From assembly GCF_051401765.1 (NCBI RefSeq), contig NC_135066.1, forward strand, positions 20,625,001 to 20,689,000: a DNA stretch of 64,000 nucleotides, written 5' to 3'. Shown piece by piece: positions 1-12,103 of the stretch; the stretch's first letter is position 1, and every line of letters starts with the position of its first letter. The translations under genes and the position numbers were made by a program. A model generated the notes under the pieces. That model did not search any database. It was not told the origin of the DNA and was given only the letters and a program-made list of their open reading frames with translations. Origin of the DNA: Calliopsis andreniformis. Taxonomy: Eukaryota > Arthropoda > Insecta > Hymenoptera > Andrenidae.

Positions 1-1019
1 GGAACACGGTTGCTGCGTGTCGCAACCACTTAAATTGCAGGTGGATCCCTCGGGAATCGTGATCGGTGACATCGAGATACCATTTTGGTGATCCAAGTTA
101 GCTGGAATTGAAGAGAAGGATTCACATGAAGCGGTGCATACACATATATGCACGGTTCACCCACGCTTTGTAAACGCCCACGTTTGTCTACATTTCATTT
201 AATTCAGCGATAGGCTTTCTGTACACTTAGTCACCAAATAGATCGATAGCTTTTGAAATCGAACGGTTTGTACTCTACTAGTACATAGGTGAGGGTGAAT
301 TGGTAGCTGAAATAATGAAGCTAGCAGAATTGAACGGAAAGAGAGAATGCGTTTGGTCTTGTACCTTCTAATAAATTCATCTATAAGACTTTATTCAGCA
401 AGCTCAAACCCATTGCTTAAATGCACAGATAATCAGGTTTGGTTAAGAGATCATATTTATAGGACCAAATAGTTACGGCGAATCACTGAAGTAATCGTAT
501 CCTCTCAATCATCAACTTCAGACGATTGACATTTTTTTCTATTTTGAATGTGAAAATTCGCGTAACTAAAAATGTATACTGAATTAACGTAGTTTACGAT
601 TAATATTAACTGTACACTAAAGCTGACGTTTCAGTGTAACAGAAACTGTAATATAAGTAAACGTTTACAGAATTAGGATCATAGGGTTGTACCCAAGAAA
701 TTTCACATATGCGAAATAAAACTAATTGGACGTCTAGTATGTGTTTAATGTAATTCACATTACATTAGTAGGTATGCAGTGATGCATTACCACAGACAAA
801 GTGTTGAAAAAGTAAAGAAGTTACAATTTACAGAAAATAATCAATTTCTATTATTTTGAGGGGTTGCGTATAAGAACTGGATAACACAATATATCCCTCA
901 ATTCTTACCAACACTTTATTCATATATATTAATACTAAATACCGTTCTTAACTAAACGCCAAGAGACAAGCAAGTGAGTGACTGACTGACTGACATTTTC
1001 AAAGGAGAATGTCGAGTGT
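1..1019. other. Unassigned AT-rich flank
   Basis: No reading frame, repeat or RNA gene is recognisable here. A short GACT microsatellite (about 980-994) lies just upstream of the LINE. This stretch is the 5' flank into which the LINE inserted. Confidence 0.5.
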
Positions 1020-1054
1020 TCAGTCGCGTATTGACACTCGTAGCGACAAGTCGT
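1020..1054 (+). promoter_or_regulatory. Inr plus DPE internal promoter of the LINE
   Basis: TCAGTC at 1020-1025 matches the arthropod initiator (TCAKTY) with +1 at A1022. AGTCGT at 1049-1054 falls exactly at +28 to +33 and fits the DPE consensus RGWYVT at all six positions. Known I-type LINEs are transcribed from such TATA-less promoters that start at the element's first bases. The match sits where the element appears to begin. Function is inferred. Confidence 0.55.
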
Positions 1055-1162
1055 TCCACGAGGTGTTGTGAATGTGTTGTGTTTACATTTAGACTCGGTG
1101 CACTCGAAATGGACCTCATCGAATTTAATTTATTACTTATATTTAAGTGAGAGTTCGTTCCT

Positions 1163-2558
1163 GTGTACAGGGACCTCTCTCTGTGTTTAAAGGTGAATAC
1201 AAGTAAAGATATTCTGTCCAAAACAACTCCAGAATCGTCATCGTATGCTAGTGTGACCCAGAAAATGTGCTTCCCTACGAAGGAACAAGCTATTGTTCTT
1301 GGTGCTCACGATGATATTTCTATCACAGAATATATTGTAGCTGTTGGTCAAGTTATCAGCCCTGCTAATGTAAGATTTGCTTCACGCATTGCTAACAACA
1401 GAATTTGTCTCTACTTAACTTCTAAAGCCATTGTCGACAAAATCATGGCAGACAAAGTTAATATAAACGTGAAAGGTCGTTCTCTCACGATTAGGCCTCT
1501 TCTAATGAAAGCCAAACGCGACATTTTGTCCAACGAATGCTCTGTAATTCCACACTCGGAATTAGAGAATATTTTCAAGAAGATAGAAATCAGAACACTT
1601 TCACCTATCTCTTTTATCAAAGCCGGTTTCACCGAAGCAGGCTTTACGCACATCTTAAAATTTCGAAGACAACTGTACATTCACCCAGATGATCTTGACA
1701 AACTTCCAGAAAATCTGCAAGTTAATTATAATGACACGACTTACTGGATTTTTATTTTCACCGATACTCTTACCTGCTTTTTATGCAAAAAGAAGGGCCA
1801 TTTAGCAAAGAAATATCCCACTTCCGTAAGCTTCTCTAATCAGAATAATGACAACTTCACTCTGTCCATTCAAGCTGACCAAGCCACTAGCTAAAGGAGA
1901 AAATACCGTCGCTAAAAATAATCAACCGACACCTTCTGTATCTGACATCAACATCTCACCTATGGACACTGAATACAAACTATTTAATAAAGGACCACAT
2001 TCTTCAGGAACGTCTTCTACCTCGCAATTAGATGTTTCGGAGCCTAATGTTCAACCTATGTCTTCTGACAAGAAGAGCAACGCTACTTCTACAACGGTTA
2101 GTAATCTGATCTCTCCTATTCTTGCTCCCGTAGCAGAGGTAGTTGCTCCATCCAAAAAGAAGCTGAAGAAAGAGAACACTGATTACCCGTCAAAATTAGA
2201 AAATCTCGACCTAGTTTTAAGTTCTCTTAAACGTACTTTTACCCTCCACCCTGACGCTTATGTTTTGTATTATGCTGAATTGAGGGAATTTCTTTATAAA
2301 GCTAAAGCTAATCCGGACGTTGTTCAGCTTGCTCGACCATACACTTCTAATCTCTCAACGCTTATCAAGATGCTCCGTGACACTTACTCTTGTCTGAATG
2401 ACAGATCTATAAACAATAGATTTTCCAGAATCATTAAAAAACTGGAACGGCACTCGAATTGGGCCCAAGACTTTGACTCAAGAGAAGAATACTCCTCATC
2501 CATGGATCTCAACTGCGACTCCGACTCCGAGCGTCCACTAACGACATTCAACTCTTAA
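1163..2558 (+). pseudogene. LINE ORF1 (Gag-like nucleic-acid-binding protein), frameshifted
   Basis: ORF1 of the LINE would bind element RNA and form the ribonucleoprotein. The frame is open from 1163, but its first in-frame ATG is at 1265. Near the end of the first frame is a zinc-knuckle-like motif, CFLCKKKGHLAKKYP (about 1777-1822). The last expected Cys is replaced by Tyr, so the knuckle is damaged. One frameshift at about 1850-1890 moves the reading into the frame that runs to 2558. That second part is rich in Ser, Thr, Pro and Lys and ends shortly before ORF2. The order ORF1 then ORF2 with a ~36 bp gap is normal for the clade. Confidence 0.75.
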
Positions 2559-2594
2559 GAAAAGAAATCTCATTGTCATCGCTTCAACTGGACC

Positions 2595-5500
2595 ATGGAG
2601 CTACTTACACATAAGCGATCACCCACTTCTGGTATTGACATCGTTTTTTGGAACGTCAGGGGTTTAATCAACTGCAAGGAAGAGCTTCAAAAACAGCTCT
2701 CGAATGTTGATGTGTTCATCAGTGTTGAAACCAATTTATGTAGGACTAAAGTGTTTCATCTACCGGTTTCAATTCTATCAGAGTGGATAGAAACAATCCC
2801 CCTGGAGGCGGTCTTATTTTGTTGTTAAGAAAATACCTTAATTTTCAAACCAATCCAAACTTATGTAACATAGCGGTTAACTTGGAAACAGGTGCAGCAA
2901 AAATTCTAAATGTCACTCCTGAAATTGTCCTAGCAGGATGCTAGAGGGTTCCTTGTTATAGTATTTCCCAATTTTAATGGAACCAATTTTTTTACTCCGT
3001 ACATACTCACGGTCCGTGTCTAATCTATGGGGATTTTAATTCACACCATACCTTATGGAACTGCTCTAACATTGGCTTATATGGAGAGAGATTGCTTCAG
3101 TCTATAACTTCCATAGAAATAAACTCTCAAATCTAAATCTTCTTCTCTCGTCCCCAGACCTTTCTGATCAAATTAAATATAAAGTAGTTGAAGATCCCTG
3201 GGGTTCTGATCATTTTCTTCTATATGTTGAATTATCAGTTGAAAAAGCTCAATACGCTAAAGACCGTCACCGTCTTTCCTCCAAAAGAACAAACTGGCCT
3301 TTGTATTACTCTATTATGGAAAAATCTTTCAAAGACTTTTTAGGCACCCCTTACAACGTACTTGAAACTGTAGACAAATACAACTTCTTTTGTAGTCGAA
3401 TAATTGAATGTGTTATTGGCTCTATACCAAAAACAAAACTTTTTAATACTAAGAATTACAGGAATCCTGTCTCCTGGTGGGACAATAAGTGCGCTAAATT
3501 AATAAGGTTAAAAAAGGCTGCGTTTAAAAAATGGAGATTCTCTCATGAACTGATTGACTATATTTAATACAAAAAATGTAAGGCAGCTGTCAGAAGATAC
3601 ATTAGAAAGCGAAAACCTGAAGATTTTCGAGCCTTTGCTCAAATCTTAGACTTTAATACTGATCCCAGTTATATTTGGAACAAATGTAGACTACTTAAAA
3701 ACAAATGGGCAAATACATTGAGCATCTCAACAAAATTAAAGAATCGATTTATAAGATTAGCCCTTGTTGGGTACCTTTTAATCCAAATTGCTCCTCTCTT
3801 TATATTAATCACGAAAATGAATTTCTCTGTGCTCCTTTTAACTTTCAAGAATTTAATCTTGCCCCTGGATGTTGTAATCTCAAAGCCTCTCCTAGTCCCG
3901 ATAAAATTGAGTACTGTCTCATTACTAATCTTCGTTTCAATGTGAAGCTCACTTTGTTAGACCTCTTGAACGAAATCTATCTGAAGGAGGAAAGTTTCCT
4001 CCTTTTTGGAGAGATAGCTTAACCTTTTTCATAAATAAACGAGATAGTAGTGGTGTAAGGCCCATTTCGCTGACGTCTTTCCTCTGTAAACTTTTAGAAA
4101 AAATAATAAAGATAAGATTTTAGTGGTGATTGGAATCATCAGGTTTTTGCCCCCTTCTCGGGTAGGCTTTAGGGCTGGTAGGTCCTCCTCCGATAATCTC
4201 ATTGCTTTTTCTTTAACAATCGAAGAGGACCTCCTTAAAAAGCAGGGTATCCTCTCTTGTTTTCTGGACGTCAAAGGGGCATTTGATAATGTCATTACAT
4301 TCTTCTCCAAAAACTGTATTAAATTAGTTGCCCAAGCAATATCGTCAATTTTGTTCATTTTCTTACATACGAACGTAATGTTTCATTCGTTCTTTTTCCT
4401 GGTCGCTCTGTACAAAGAAAAGTTTATAAAGGTCTACCTCGAGGAGGAGTCCTGAGTCCCTTGCATTACTTAATTTACGTTCCAAATATTGCTGACGATC
4501 TGGACGACAATGTTTATATTTCTCAATTTGCAGACGACATCGCTATTTGTAGTCATGTTTCTCTCCCTCTCTTGGTAAAAAAACAATGGAAAAGGTCGTT
4601 TCTCGTATCAACAATAATCTACAGCTGCTAGGCCTTTTCTTAGCTCCTGAAAAAACAGTCCTAATTCATTTGAATAAAGAAGGCATATTGCCAGGATATT
4701 ACTCCATAAATATTGACAAACATAAAATTATATGTACTTCTAGAGTAAAATTTCTAGGAATCATGAATTTAACTTGAAGGAACATATCCATTATATTTGG
4801 AATAAATGTCTCCAAGGACTCAACATCTTAAAGTTTGTCAGTGGTATCAGATGGGGGTCTGAGGCACTCACATTAATCACATTGTTCAAAAGTTTAATAC
4901 ACTCTATCATTAAATACAATTGTTTCATTTATATCCCTAAATCCAACTTCCAGCTTCTTAAAATTGAACGAATTCAGTTCGCTGGTTTGCGCATAGCACT
5001 GGGCTATAGAATCAGCACTCCAACCAATATTCTTATTAGAGAATCTAAATGCTTGTTTCTCCATGATAGAGCTAACTTTCTGTGCAACCAATTCCTGATA
5101 AAAAATATGTCTAACAAAGAAACCATTGTAAACAAACTAATGCATAAACTTTCTGAATCTCATTGGAGTCGCTTGGTCCAGAAATCTCGTTCCATATTAC
5201 CATCAAAGATTAACAACCTACTTAAACTTAAAAACTCTCTCAGAACTCAAATTAATTACGCTCCATATTTGTTTAGTGATAATTCATTATTTTCGACGGT
5301 CGAAGTAAACTCTGATTTTGGTTTTCAACTCAAAAATGCACTTAATCCTAATCTGCTCTTTCTCGAGTACTCCCACACTAAAGCATCAAATTCAGTATCA
5401 TTTTTTACAGACGGAAGTAAAAATCACGACACCCGAAAGGTTGGTGCGGCAGTTTTCTCTCCTGAGTTAAATTACTCCTCTCTTTTAGGACTTAACAAAC

Positions 5501-6265
5501 ATATTTCTATTTTTTCTGCTGAATGTGTCGCAATTAAAGAAGCCCTACAACATGCTTCCAACTACTCTTTTCAAAATGTTTACATATATTCGGACTGCTT
5601 AAGTGCCTTACAAGCACTGTCTAATAACTCCGTTAACGTAAAACTTAACCCTATTCTCCTAGATATTCGGAATATTATTAGTAACTACTTCGAGGGTAAA
5701 CTCAGACTCTTCTTCTTTTGGCTTCCGGCCCACATTGGAATCTCACCTAATGACATAGTTGACTCCCTGGCCAAACGAGGATCTCTTCTAGAAATTTCTT
5801 CTAACGTGCTTGTTCCATTTACTGACTTTTCTTATTATTTCAAAAAGCTATCTAAAGAAGACACAACGAAATCTTTACTGGAACAAGCTAAATTCAAGAG
5901 AAAAAAGTTTTTCGAACATTTCCATAGCTTTGCTTCCATCCCATGGTTTAATCATAAATCCTTGTCCAGAGATTGTTTGTGTGATTAACAGGCTCCGTGC
6001 AAACCACAACCAATTGGTTTCTTCTCTTTTCAAAATTAACTTCGCTCCGGACCCGACATGTCAGTGCGGTTATACTGAGCAGGATCTTAACCACGTAATT
6101 TGGCAATGTCCGCTTTACGATAACGGCAGACCTGCTATGATTAATAAACTTTGCAAAAGCGGTTTTTTTCCACCCTACTCAACAAATGTATTTCTATTTA
6201 AACCGCTTGTTATACCTCTAAGAACGTTTTTTCAGTTTTTTAAAACGAATGACCTACTTCTGTAA
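2595..6265 (+). pseudogene. LINE ORF2: endonuclease, reverse transcriptase, RNase H, CCHC (multiply broken)
   Basis: ORF2 would nick the target and reverse-transcribe the element RNA. The ATG at 2595 leads into an endonuclease with VFWNVRG, VETN, GDFNSHHTLW (about 3032) and SDHF (about 3208). Reverse transcriptase follows with GVRPISL, FLDVKGAFDN (about 4262), GGVLSP and an intact FADD (Asp codons 4533-4538). RNase H lies in a long clean frame, 4774-5988, and keeps all four acidic residues: TDGS (D 5410), AECVAI (E 5521), YSDC (D 5593) and DSLA (D 5761). After a frameshift near 5980 the C-terminus carries CQCGYTEQDLNHVIWQC (from 6059). Frameshifts and stops near 2800, 2950, 3567, 4022, 4120, 4450 and 4770 make it non-coding. 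Confidence 0.85.
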
Positions 6266-6509
6266 CTACGTAGTCAATATTACACCATTTAGTTGTAATA
6301 TTAATTATATTATAATATTCAGACCTAATACTTCGTTACTTTTGTTACTTTGCTCTCAGTCTCTGCATTGTACTGTACTCTGCTGTATTGTCCTTTTGAT
6401 ACTGTACTCTGTATATTCTACTGTATTATACATACACTAATTACTGTATGTTGCTTATAATCCCGTAGGGGGTTACATAACGTGAATAAAGAAAAAAAAA
6501 ATGTCGGGG

Positions 6510-8170
6510 TATAACGGACGAAAAACAGATTTGAGAAAGAAGTTAAAACCGACGGAAGAAAGTAATAAAAGAGAAAGTTGAGTGGCTCGCTTGGGCCTGG
6601 CGAAGGTTAACCAAATCCCAGCGAGGCCTTGGAAAATAACCATAAGATAGGAAAGCACAGAGAAAACTAAGAAAAGACTATCCCCTAAATTTCCTATAAG
6701 TCTGGTCGCTAAATGTTCCTTCCAACAACCAGACTCGATCATAGCTATGAGAAACTCCGGCAAACGTCTGCAAACATCTCAAACTCAAACATTGGCAAAA
6801 GTATAGTGGCAGTACCACGACTGCTACAATTTCAATTGAATTTCCTACACTCCGATTTTCTAGAGTTGAGCCCTGGTAGTTGGGTCATATAACTTGCGAT
6901 GTTGTCGCTTCTGCAATTCGTGAATGGTGCTTCTCCTACGCAACGCGCGGCCTACTCATTGAATCTTAACCAATTATCTACGAATACTTAGTCATAGGCC
7001 CTCAGAGGTCTTTGCTTATTTCCTCTCTTTGTCTGGCGTCTGTTGTCTTTTCTTCTCAGTGAGGCCACCTAGCGTTACTTTAGTGGCAGTTGACAAGGGT
7101 CTTGAATCCTATTGGCAATTTAGAAAGGCTCGAGTCGCACAGAAAAAAGTATTCTTCGCACAGTTTCACTTAATTCCAACTCAAAACAGGTTAAACAGTG
7201 TCTAAAACTACCTCGTAACTTTTTGCAGGCTGGTATAGTATTAACTCGGTATCAGCATCCCTTAGATTGATAAACGAATATAGAAACAGTAATCAACTTA
7301 TAGCATGAGGTGTCTTGCAGATGAAGAAATCACCTTTATTGAGTCATTCAAAAAGAGTGATGCACTTGATCCTAAGTAGACAGTGATCGAATAGGCTACA
7401 CAATCTGATAACGTTGTTTGAAATAAACATCTAGCGTTGGGTCCCTGCCGGGCCATGTGACGGTCGTTTAGCACGCCCAGGGCTTAACTCTGGAAAACTG
7501 CACTGTTGTGTTACGGGTACAGCAAATATTTAATGTACATGTAACTGCTTATTCTACTGGCGTTGATTACTTTATCATAACACTTTATATCAGAATGTAT
7601 TAAATATACTATATTAGAAATCGCGTATTATAGACGATTCGAGTCCAACAAATTCGTATACACATAGTGTTTCTGTACAGCACGGGAAGAATTTAAGGAT
7701 AAGACGAAAATTAAGAATAACGATTTCGCGTTTGAGACTCCGTTTGTCAATTATAAGAGTGTAAGGACCAGGTGGAAAATACCAGAAATGAGGCCACGCG
7801 GAAGCCTCAAACAGTGATTACTGGAAAAGTAGTATCATACTGACGCAAGGTAAGGGAGAGGTCACGCACTGTCGAATAGTTGATCGTAAATTTTACGATA
7901 CTCGACAAGGCTACAGGATCCAAAATTCAGTTAAAATTGATGAACGTCATTGAACACTAATAACCTTGTCTAATCGTTGCAATCCATAGACCATCTCAAA
8001 ACACTCACTATGAGATTCAAAGGGTTAATACATATGTCCACTTTCATGTAAACGATCTGTTCACTTTACACATTCACACACCATGATTCTCTCATTGACG
8101 AATATTAAAATACCATACAAGGGTAATGTTGAATAATACTAAACCTGCCTACTCTTTACGATCCAGCAGG
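6510..8170. other. Unassigned intergenic DNA
   Basis: No gene seen. A 22 bp inverted pair with two mismatches (6855-6876 and 7477-7498, core AGAGTTRAGCCCTGG) is 600 bp apart and may mark the arms of a degraded element. Nothing coding was found between the arms. Confidence 0.4.
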
Positions 8171-8191
8171 CACATGTAACGACCCACGGTC

Positions 8192-8275
8192 TTCCCTCTC
8201 ACTCTATCTATTTCTATCTCACTCTATCTATTACTATCTCTCTCTATCTATTACCATTTCTCTCTCTATTTATAT
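8192..8275. repeat. CTAT/CT-rich imperfect microsatellite
   Basis: Repeated CTATCTATT and CTCTCTAT units on the plus strand, followed by AT-rich DNA. A low-complexity tract with no coding content. Confidence 0.8.
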
Positions 8276-8479
8276 CCTTCTAATACTTTATTATTATATT
8301 ACTGCGTATTCTATTATCTTAATACTAATTAATATTTTTGTACCTTATTTTTATATCATATATTATAAGTTCTAATTATATTTTAACATAAACACATCGT
8401 ATGTCGTACGTTTTCATTTACGATTAGAATAAGACCGCCATTAGCAAATAAGACATCACGCATGCGCGAACTCCGACTA

Positions 8480-8520
8480 GCGGGTATATAAGGAGCTGCG
8501 AAAGCAGCAAGAGGCACACT
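8480..8520 (+). promoter_or_regulatory. TATA-box-like site (possible LTR or gene promoter)
   Basis: GGGTATATAAGG at about 8481-8492 is a strong TATA match in a locally GC-richer stretch, with GCGCATGCGC-like DNA just upstream. A good 5' splice site, CTG|GTAAGT, follows at 8701-8707. A promoter, short exon and donor would fit a first exon or the U3/R region of an LTR element. TGTAACG at 8176 is a possible LTR start, but no matching end or target duplication was found. Confidence 0.3.
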
Positions 8521-8547
8521 TCCTCCTGGCATCGGGTTCCGAATAGA

Positions 8548-8830
8548 CGAAGATCTTGAAGGGTAGCTGATATACTTGTCGAGTGAGATCAAGACCGCTC
8601 CTTTAGAGGTAGCGACCGTTTTTCAGAGATTAAGGGTATTTGATGCTCCTTTACAGATTCAGTCTGAAGTAACCTTATGACAGGTGCACTACAACGATTC
8701 CTGGTAAGTGCAGTGCGGGCGACACCTTGAAGGTAGCTGATATAATAAAAGATCGAAACCTCTCCTTTAGAGGTAGCGACCGTTCTAACAAATAGTAATT
8801 GATGCTCCTTTAATATAGAGTTCGTGCTCG
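8548..8830. repeat. Diverged tandem duplication, about 165-171 bp unit
   Basis: Two copies share three blocks in the same order: TTGAAGGTAGCTGATAT (8556 and 8727, with a one-base difference), CTCCTTTAGAGGTAGCGACC (8598 and 8762) and TGATGCTCCTTTA (about 8641 and 8809). A weaker third copy may follow at about 8925-9060 (AGGGTAGCGACTGATG, TTGAGACCGCT). Origin unknown; it could be the U5 region of an LTR or a small satellite. Confidence 0.6.
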
Positions 8831-9174
8831 CCGCAAGCAGATGAATCGTCTGTCAACAAGTGTTAGAAGCCATTCCTAATCGGACACATTTCTGAGGCCG
8901 CCCCGAAGAGTCTTTTCTCCAGGGTAGCGACTGATGTAGAAAAGATAACGAAGGGTTTACGGATGCTTAGGCAATTAAAGCAAAGATTATATGTTTCATG
9001 GAACCTTGAGACCGCTCTGAGGTTACAGCCACCTATAACCTTGGCAGCGACCAGGGCATATGAGACAAGATCTATTGCAGATACACACACAACACACACT
9101 GTGCCTTGTATAGAGGATCTTCTACCGCCAATAATATCACCTAACCTAACTCTCGTTCAACGATATATAACATA

Positions 9175-10715
9175 ACTCTTGCGTTATCGAAATAAGTAAT
9201 TATAATCACGTTCAATATAACTTCACATTCATATAATCACACATAATATAACCTCATGATATAACCTCATATCTTATGATTTTATTCATATTTAACTAGA
9301 GTAGAATAGATATCAATATTGTATTAAAGTTAGGATTAGAGTAAGTATTTGTTGAATAAATTATTGTTAAGAAAGATATAAGCCTTGAATTTCAACTCCT
9401 TAACCGCACGCCACACGAACCCCCACCTTTTCGTCCATTGGAAAGTCGGTCTTCCATAGACAACGTAGCATCGTTTTAGGGACAATTTTGTTTTAGGGAA
9501 ATTTTGGAGTAGAAAGGATGAATATGCCCACCCTTCAATTGATCTTCTGGTCCAAATATACACACGAGAAGGCTGCACACAATACTAGCTGTCTTGGCGT
9601 AGAATTTGGAGGGAAACCATGCACACAACGGGAATATCACGAGAGGAGGACTATATCTGTAGGAAAATTCGACACGTATCGCGAATATTCGTACAAAGAT
9701 TCGATGCGGAGGGTCATCGAAAAACTAATTGCGGCTTGTTGAATAACTCGTGGAGGACCCCCCACAACTACTGTTGTTAGATACCTGGGTCTTCCTTCAA
9801 AGGCCCTTAGCTTAATTGAAAGTTTAGGCTCTCCAGAAACCAAGTCGATGCGCGAAAAATGTTCTTAAATGTTTGACATTCAAATTCCCAAATTGACATC
9901 CAGCGATATGTCTCGACAATGCTTAGCACTGTGAGAATTTTCCAAGTGGAGACTTGAAGACACATACGCAGAATAAAAGCTGGTAACTTGGGTCTCTTCT
10001 TTCTTTAGAACTATCGTGACCCATAAGAACACGACTAAAACGTTGTAATTATTATTACCGACTGTATTTTAAATTCAAAATTCTTAACCACCAGTCAGCT
10101 TAACCATACTACAGTATTATTATAAAATTGTAAATTCCGCCGTAATCAAAACTATTTGCAATGCGACTATTAATAGTCGGAAATGAAATTTGCAGTTCTA
10201 GGAACTTGTGTTCCAAGTTGAAGACACAGTTTCAGCAATATATCAAAACCATATACTTTACATCCTCGTGTAGGCATTGCATTTACGAATTTCTCTCTTT
10301 ATAAATCAAAATTTTATTTTCCATACCGTATGTGTTACATTTTAATATTTCAACAACGAAATAAAATTTTAGTCACATAATTGTAATAACCTTGACCATT
10401 CAAAGTACCATGAAATTCAAGTCCAAAGCATCCTTTTAATAACTAGCTTCATTTTCTTCAGCAAAGTACTATCTATTATTTCACTGATTATGTCATAATG
10501 GAAGTTCTGCTGTAATAAAATTCTTATGTGTATCTACTGGTGAATGTACCAAAAAACTAAGTACTAAAGTGGCGCATGCGCGATGAAAGTGTGCAAGTTT
10601 ATAAGTCCCATCACACAATATTCTCCTCGATGCTGAACAACATTCGTCTGAAACACTTTTGCGTGTAATTAATATTTTTGGAGATATTCGTTTGTAACGC
10701 TTTATAATTTCCACT
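9175..10715. other. Unassigned DNA
   Basis: An AT-rich stretch with short repeats of TATAACCTCAT near 9250-9280. Short open frames near 9518-9742 have no recognisable domain. No RNA gene or element ends seen. Confidence 0.4.
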
Positions 10716-10716
10716 C

Positions 10717-10756
10717 TATACAGGATGTAACAAAAATGCTGTAGGTCCTTGAAAGT
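10717..10756 (+). mobile_element. End fragment of the TACAGGRTG foldback family
   Basis: TATACAGGATGTAACAAAAA followed by TGCTGTAGGTCCTTGAAAG matches the start of the foldback element at 28164 with few differences. The short-LTR gag element begins directly after it at 10757, so it apparently inserted into or beside a foldback copy. The rest of that copy was not found downstream of 12106. Confidence 0.55.
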
Positions 10757-10824
10757 TGTAACGTGCGTAGCGCGGTCGCGTTGATCGGCGGAATGTTTTC
10801 TGCTCAAACACTACGCGCGTTACA
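10757..10824 (+). repeat. 5' LTR of the gag element
   Basis: 68 bp, TGTAACG...CGTTACA. The outer 14 bp on each side form an inverted pair with one mismatch (TGTAACGTGCGTAG against CTACGCGCGTTACA). It differs from the 3' copy at only a few positions. Confidence 0.7.
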
Positions 10825-11098
10825 GAACTGGTGGCAGCGGAGGGATGCAAAATTCTTAAATTTCGAGAATTTTCGAATTTTTACATCCCTGTACTATTTT
10901 TGAGAACTGACAACGCATAGCGTTCTGAGAAATTCTCGTCAGTTCTCAAAGGTTTGTACTCGAAATTTTAGTAGATTTTCTAAATTTTCGTCACGTGCTG
11001 TGTATTTGTTCGACAGAGGGAGTTAAGAAACTGATTATTGGTAGCCTACTATTCTATCTGTGGTTTGAATCGTTATACTAAATTTTGGCTCTTCAACA

Positions 11099-12103
11099 AT
11101 GTCAACTCCAAATGTTACCGGTGCAAATTTAGAAGTTAGTAGCGCTATGATGACATCCATGGCAGAATGCTTTGCCATACAACGCAGTACATTAAACGTT
11201 CCATTTTTCGATGGCAAAAATATTCCTTTGAAGAATTTCTTGCAAGACGTTCAAAATGGATCAGTTTTTGTTCCACCTGGTTTAGAAACATCATACTTAA
11301 AAGCAGTCATTGGTAAATTACAAGGGGCAGCTAGAGACAGTACGTGGGGAAAAACCTTTACTGATCTCAACGACTTAATCAAACATTTAAAATCTAGATT
11401 TGGTTCTGATAAAACATACCCATATTACCATCATGAAATTGAAAACATTAGAATGAAACGCGGAGAAACTGTTAACGATTATTATGACAGATTAAATATT
11501 TTACTTAACGGTGCTAAATGTGTTTTGGAGGATAAATATGGATCAAGAGGGAGAGAAATGTTAGAGCCTATCAAAGAAGTAGCGTTAGAAGCTTTTATTA
11601 GGGGCCTGCTCGATGAAATTGCACGAATGGTAGATATTCGTGATCCCAAAAATTTGGAAGACGCACTTGGTTTTGCAAACAGAGCAGAAGCTAGGATTAG
11701 ATCAGGAATAGTACCTTCGGGTGAAATCAACCTTGTCACTTTCGCAGATAGTAATTATTCAAATTCTCCATCTTATCCAAATTCCTATAACCGTCATAGT
11801 ACAACGCAGTATCAAAGTTATCCAGTCTTGAGTCATGAAGAAAGTCTATCGCGATCGCCATCTCCGAAAACGTTTCAAACTCGTAAAAATCAAAATATTG
11901 CTTATTCCGGTTTTCCGCCAAATTATCCAAACTTTCACCCTAATCCTGCACAGCCAAATTATCCAAATTATTATCCAAACCCTTCACATTCTAATTACTC
12001 TAATCAAGCATGTTATCCCACCGCTGCCACCAATTGTGTAACGTGCGTAGCGCGGTCGCGTTGGTCGGCGGAATGTTTTCTGCTCAAACGCTACGCGCGT
12101 TAA
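11099..12103 (+). CDS. gag: Gag capsid/nucleocapsid-like protein of gypsy type, intact
   Basis: 334 codons without a stop, from ATG 11099. Residues about 35-205 look like a Ty3/gypsy Gag capsid: FDGKNIPLKNFLQDV, KLQGAARDS, LKSRFGSDKTY, ENIRMKRGETVNDYYDRL and FANRAEARIRSG follow the usual order. Residues about 215-310 are low complexity, rich in Pro, Tyr, Asn and Ser, with repeated NYPN units, and could bind RNA. No CCHC knuckle is clear; the last ~24 residues come from reading into the 3' LTR (12037 onward). Gag proteins of this kind assemble into particles that package RNA. It is the only long undamaged TE frame in the window, which suggests youth or selection. An RNA hairpin in the leader lies 150 bp upstream. 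Gag identity is likely; domestication is speculative. Confidence 0.75.
   Translation: MSTPNVTGANLEVSSAMMTSMAECFAIQRSTLNVPFFDGKNIPLKNFLQDVQNGSVFVPPGLETSYLKAVIGKLQGAARDSTWGKTFTDLNDLIKHLKSRFGSDKTYPYYHHEIENIRMKRGETVNDYYDRLNILLNGAKCVLEDKYGSRGREMLEPIKEVALEAFIRGLLDEIARMVDIRDPKNLEDALGFANRAEARIRSGIVPSGEINLVTFADSNYSNSPSYPNSYNRHSTTQYQSYPVLSHEESLSRSPSPKTFQTRKNQNIAYSGFPPNYPNFHPNPAQPNYPNYYPNPSHSNYSNQACYPTAATNCVTCVARSRWSAECFLLKRYAR

Larger units (their letters stand above)
1021..6500 (+). mobile_element. I-clade non-LTR retrotransposon (LINE), near full length, inactive
   Basis: About 5.5 kb. In order it holds a 5' UTR, an ORF1 with a CCHC-type knuckle, and an ORF2 with apurinic-type endonuclease, reverse transcriptase, RNase H and a C-terminal CCHC motif. 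It ends in an A-run after GTGAATAAAG at 6484-6500. An RNase H domain inside ORF2 is typical of the I/R1/Loa group. ORF1 and ORF2 both carry several frameshifts and stops, so the copy is dead. A possible degenerate target duplication is ATGTCGAG at 1009-1016 versus ATGTCGGG at 6501-6508. The 5' boundary rests on that duplication and on the core promoter at 1020-1054. The clade call (I-like rather than Loa or R1) is inference from domain order. Confidence 0.85.

Noticed and set aside
9139..9151. CCTAACCTAAC resembles the insect telomere repeat (TTAGG)n
   Set aside because: Only two units; expected by chance in AT-rich DNA.
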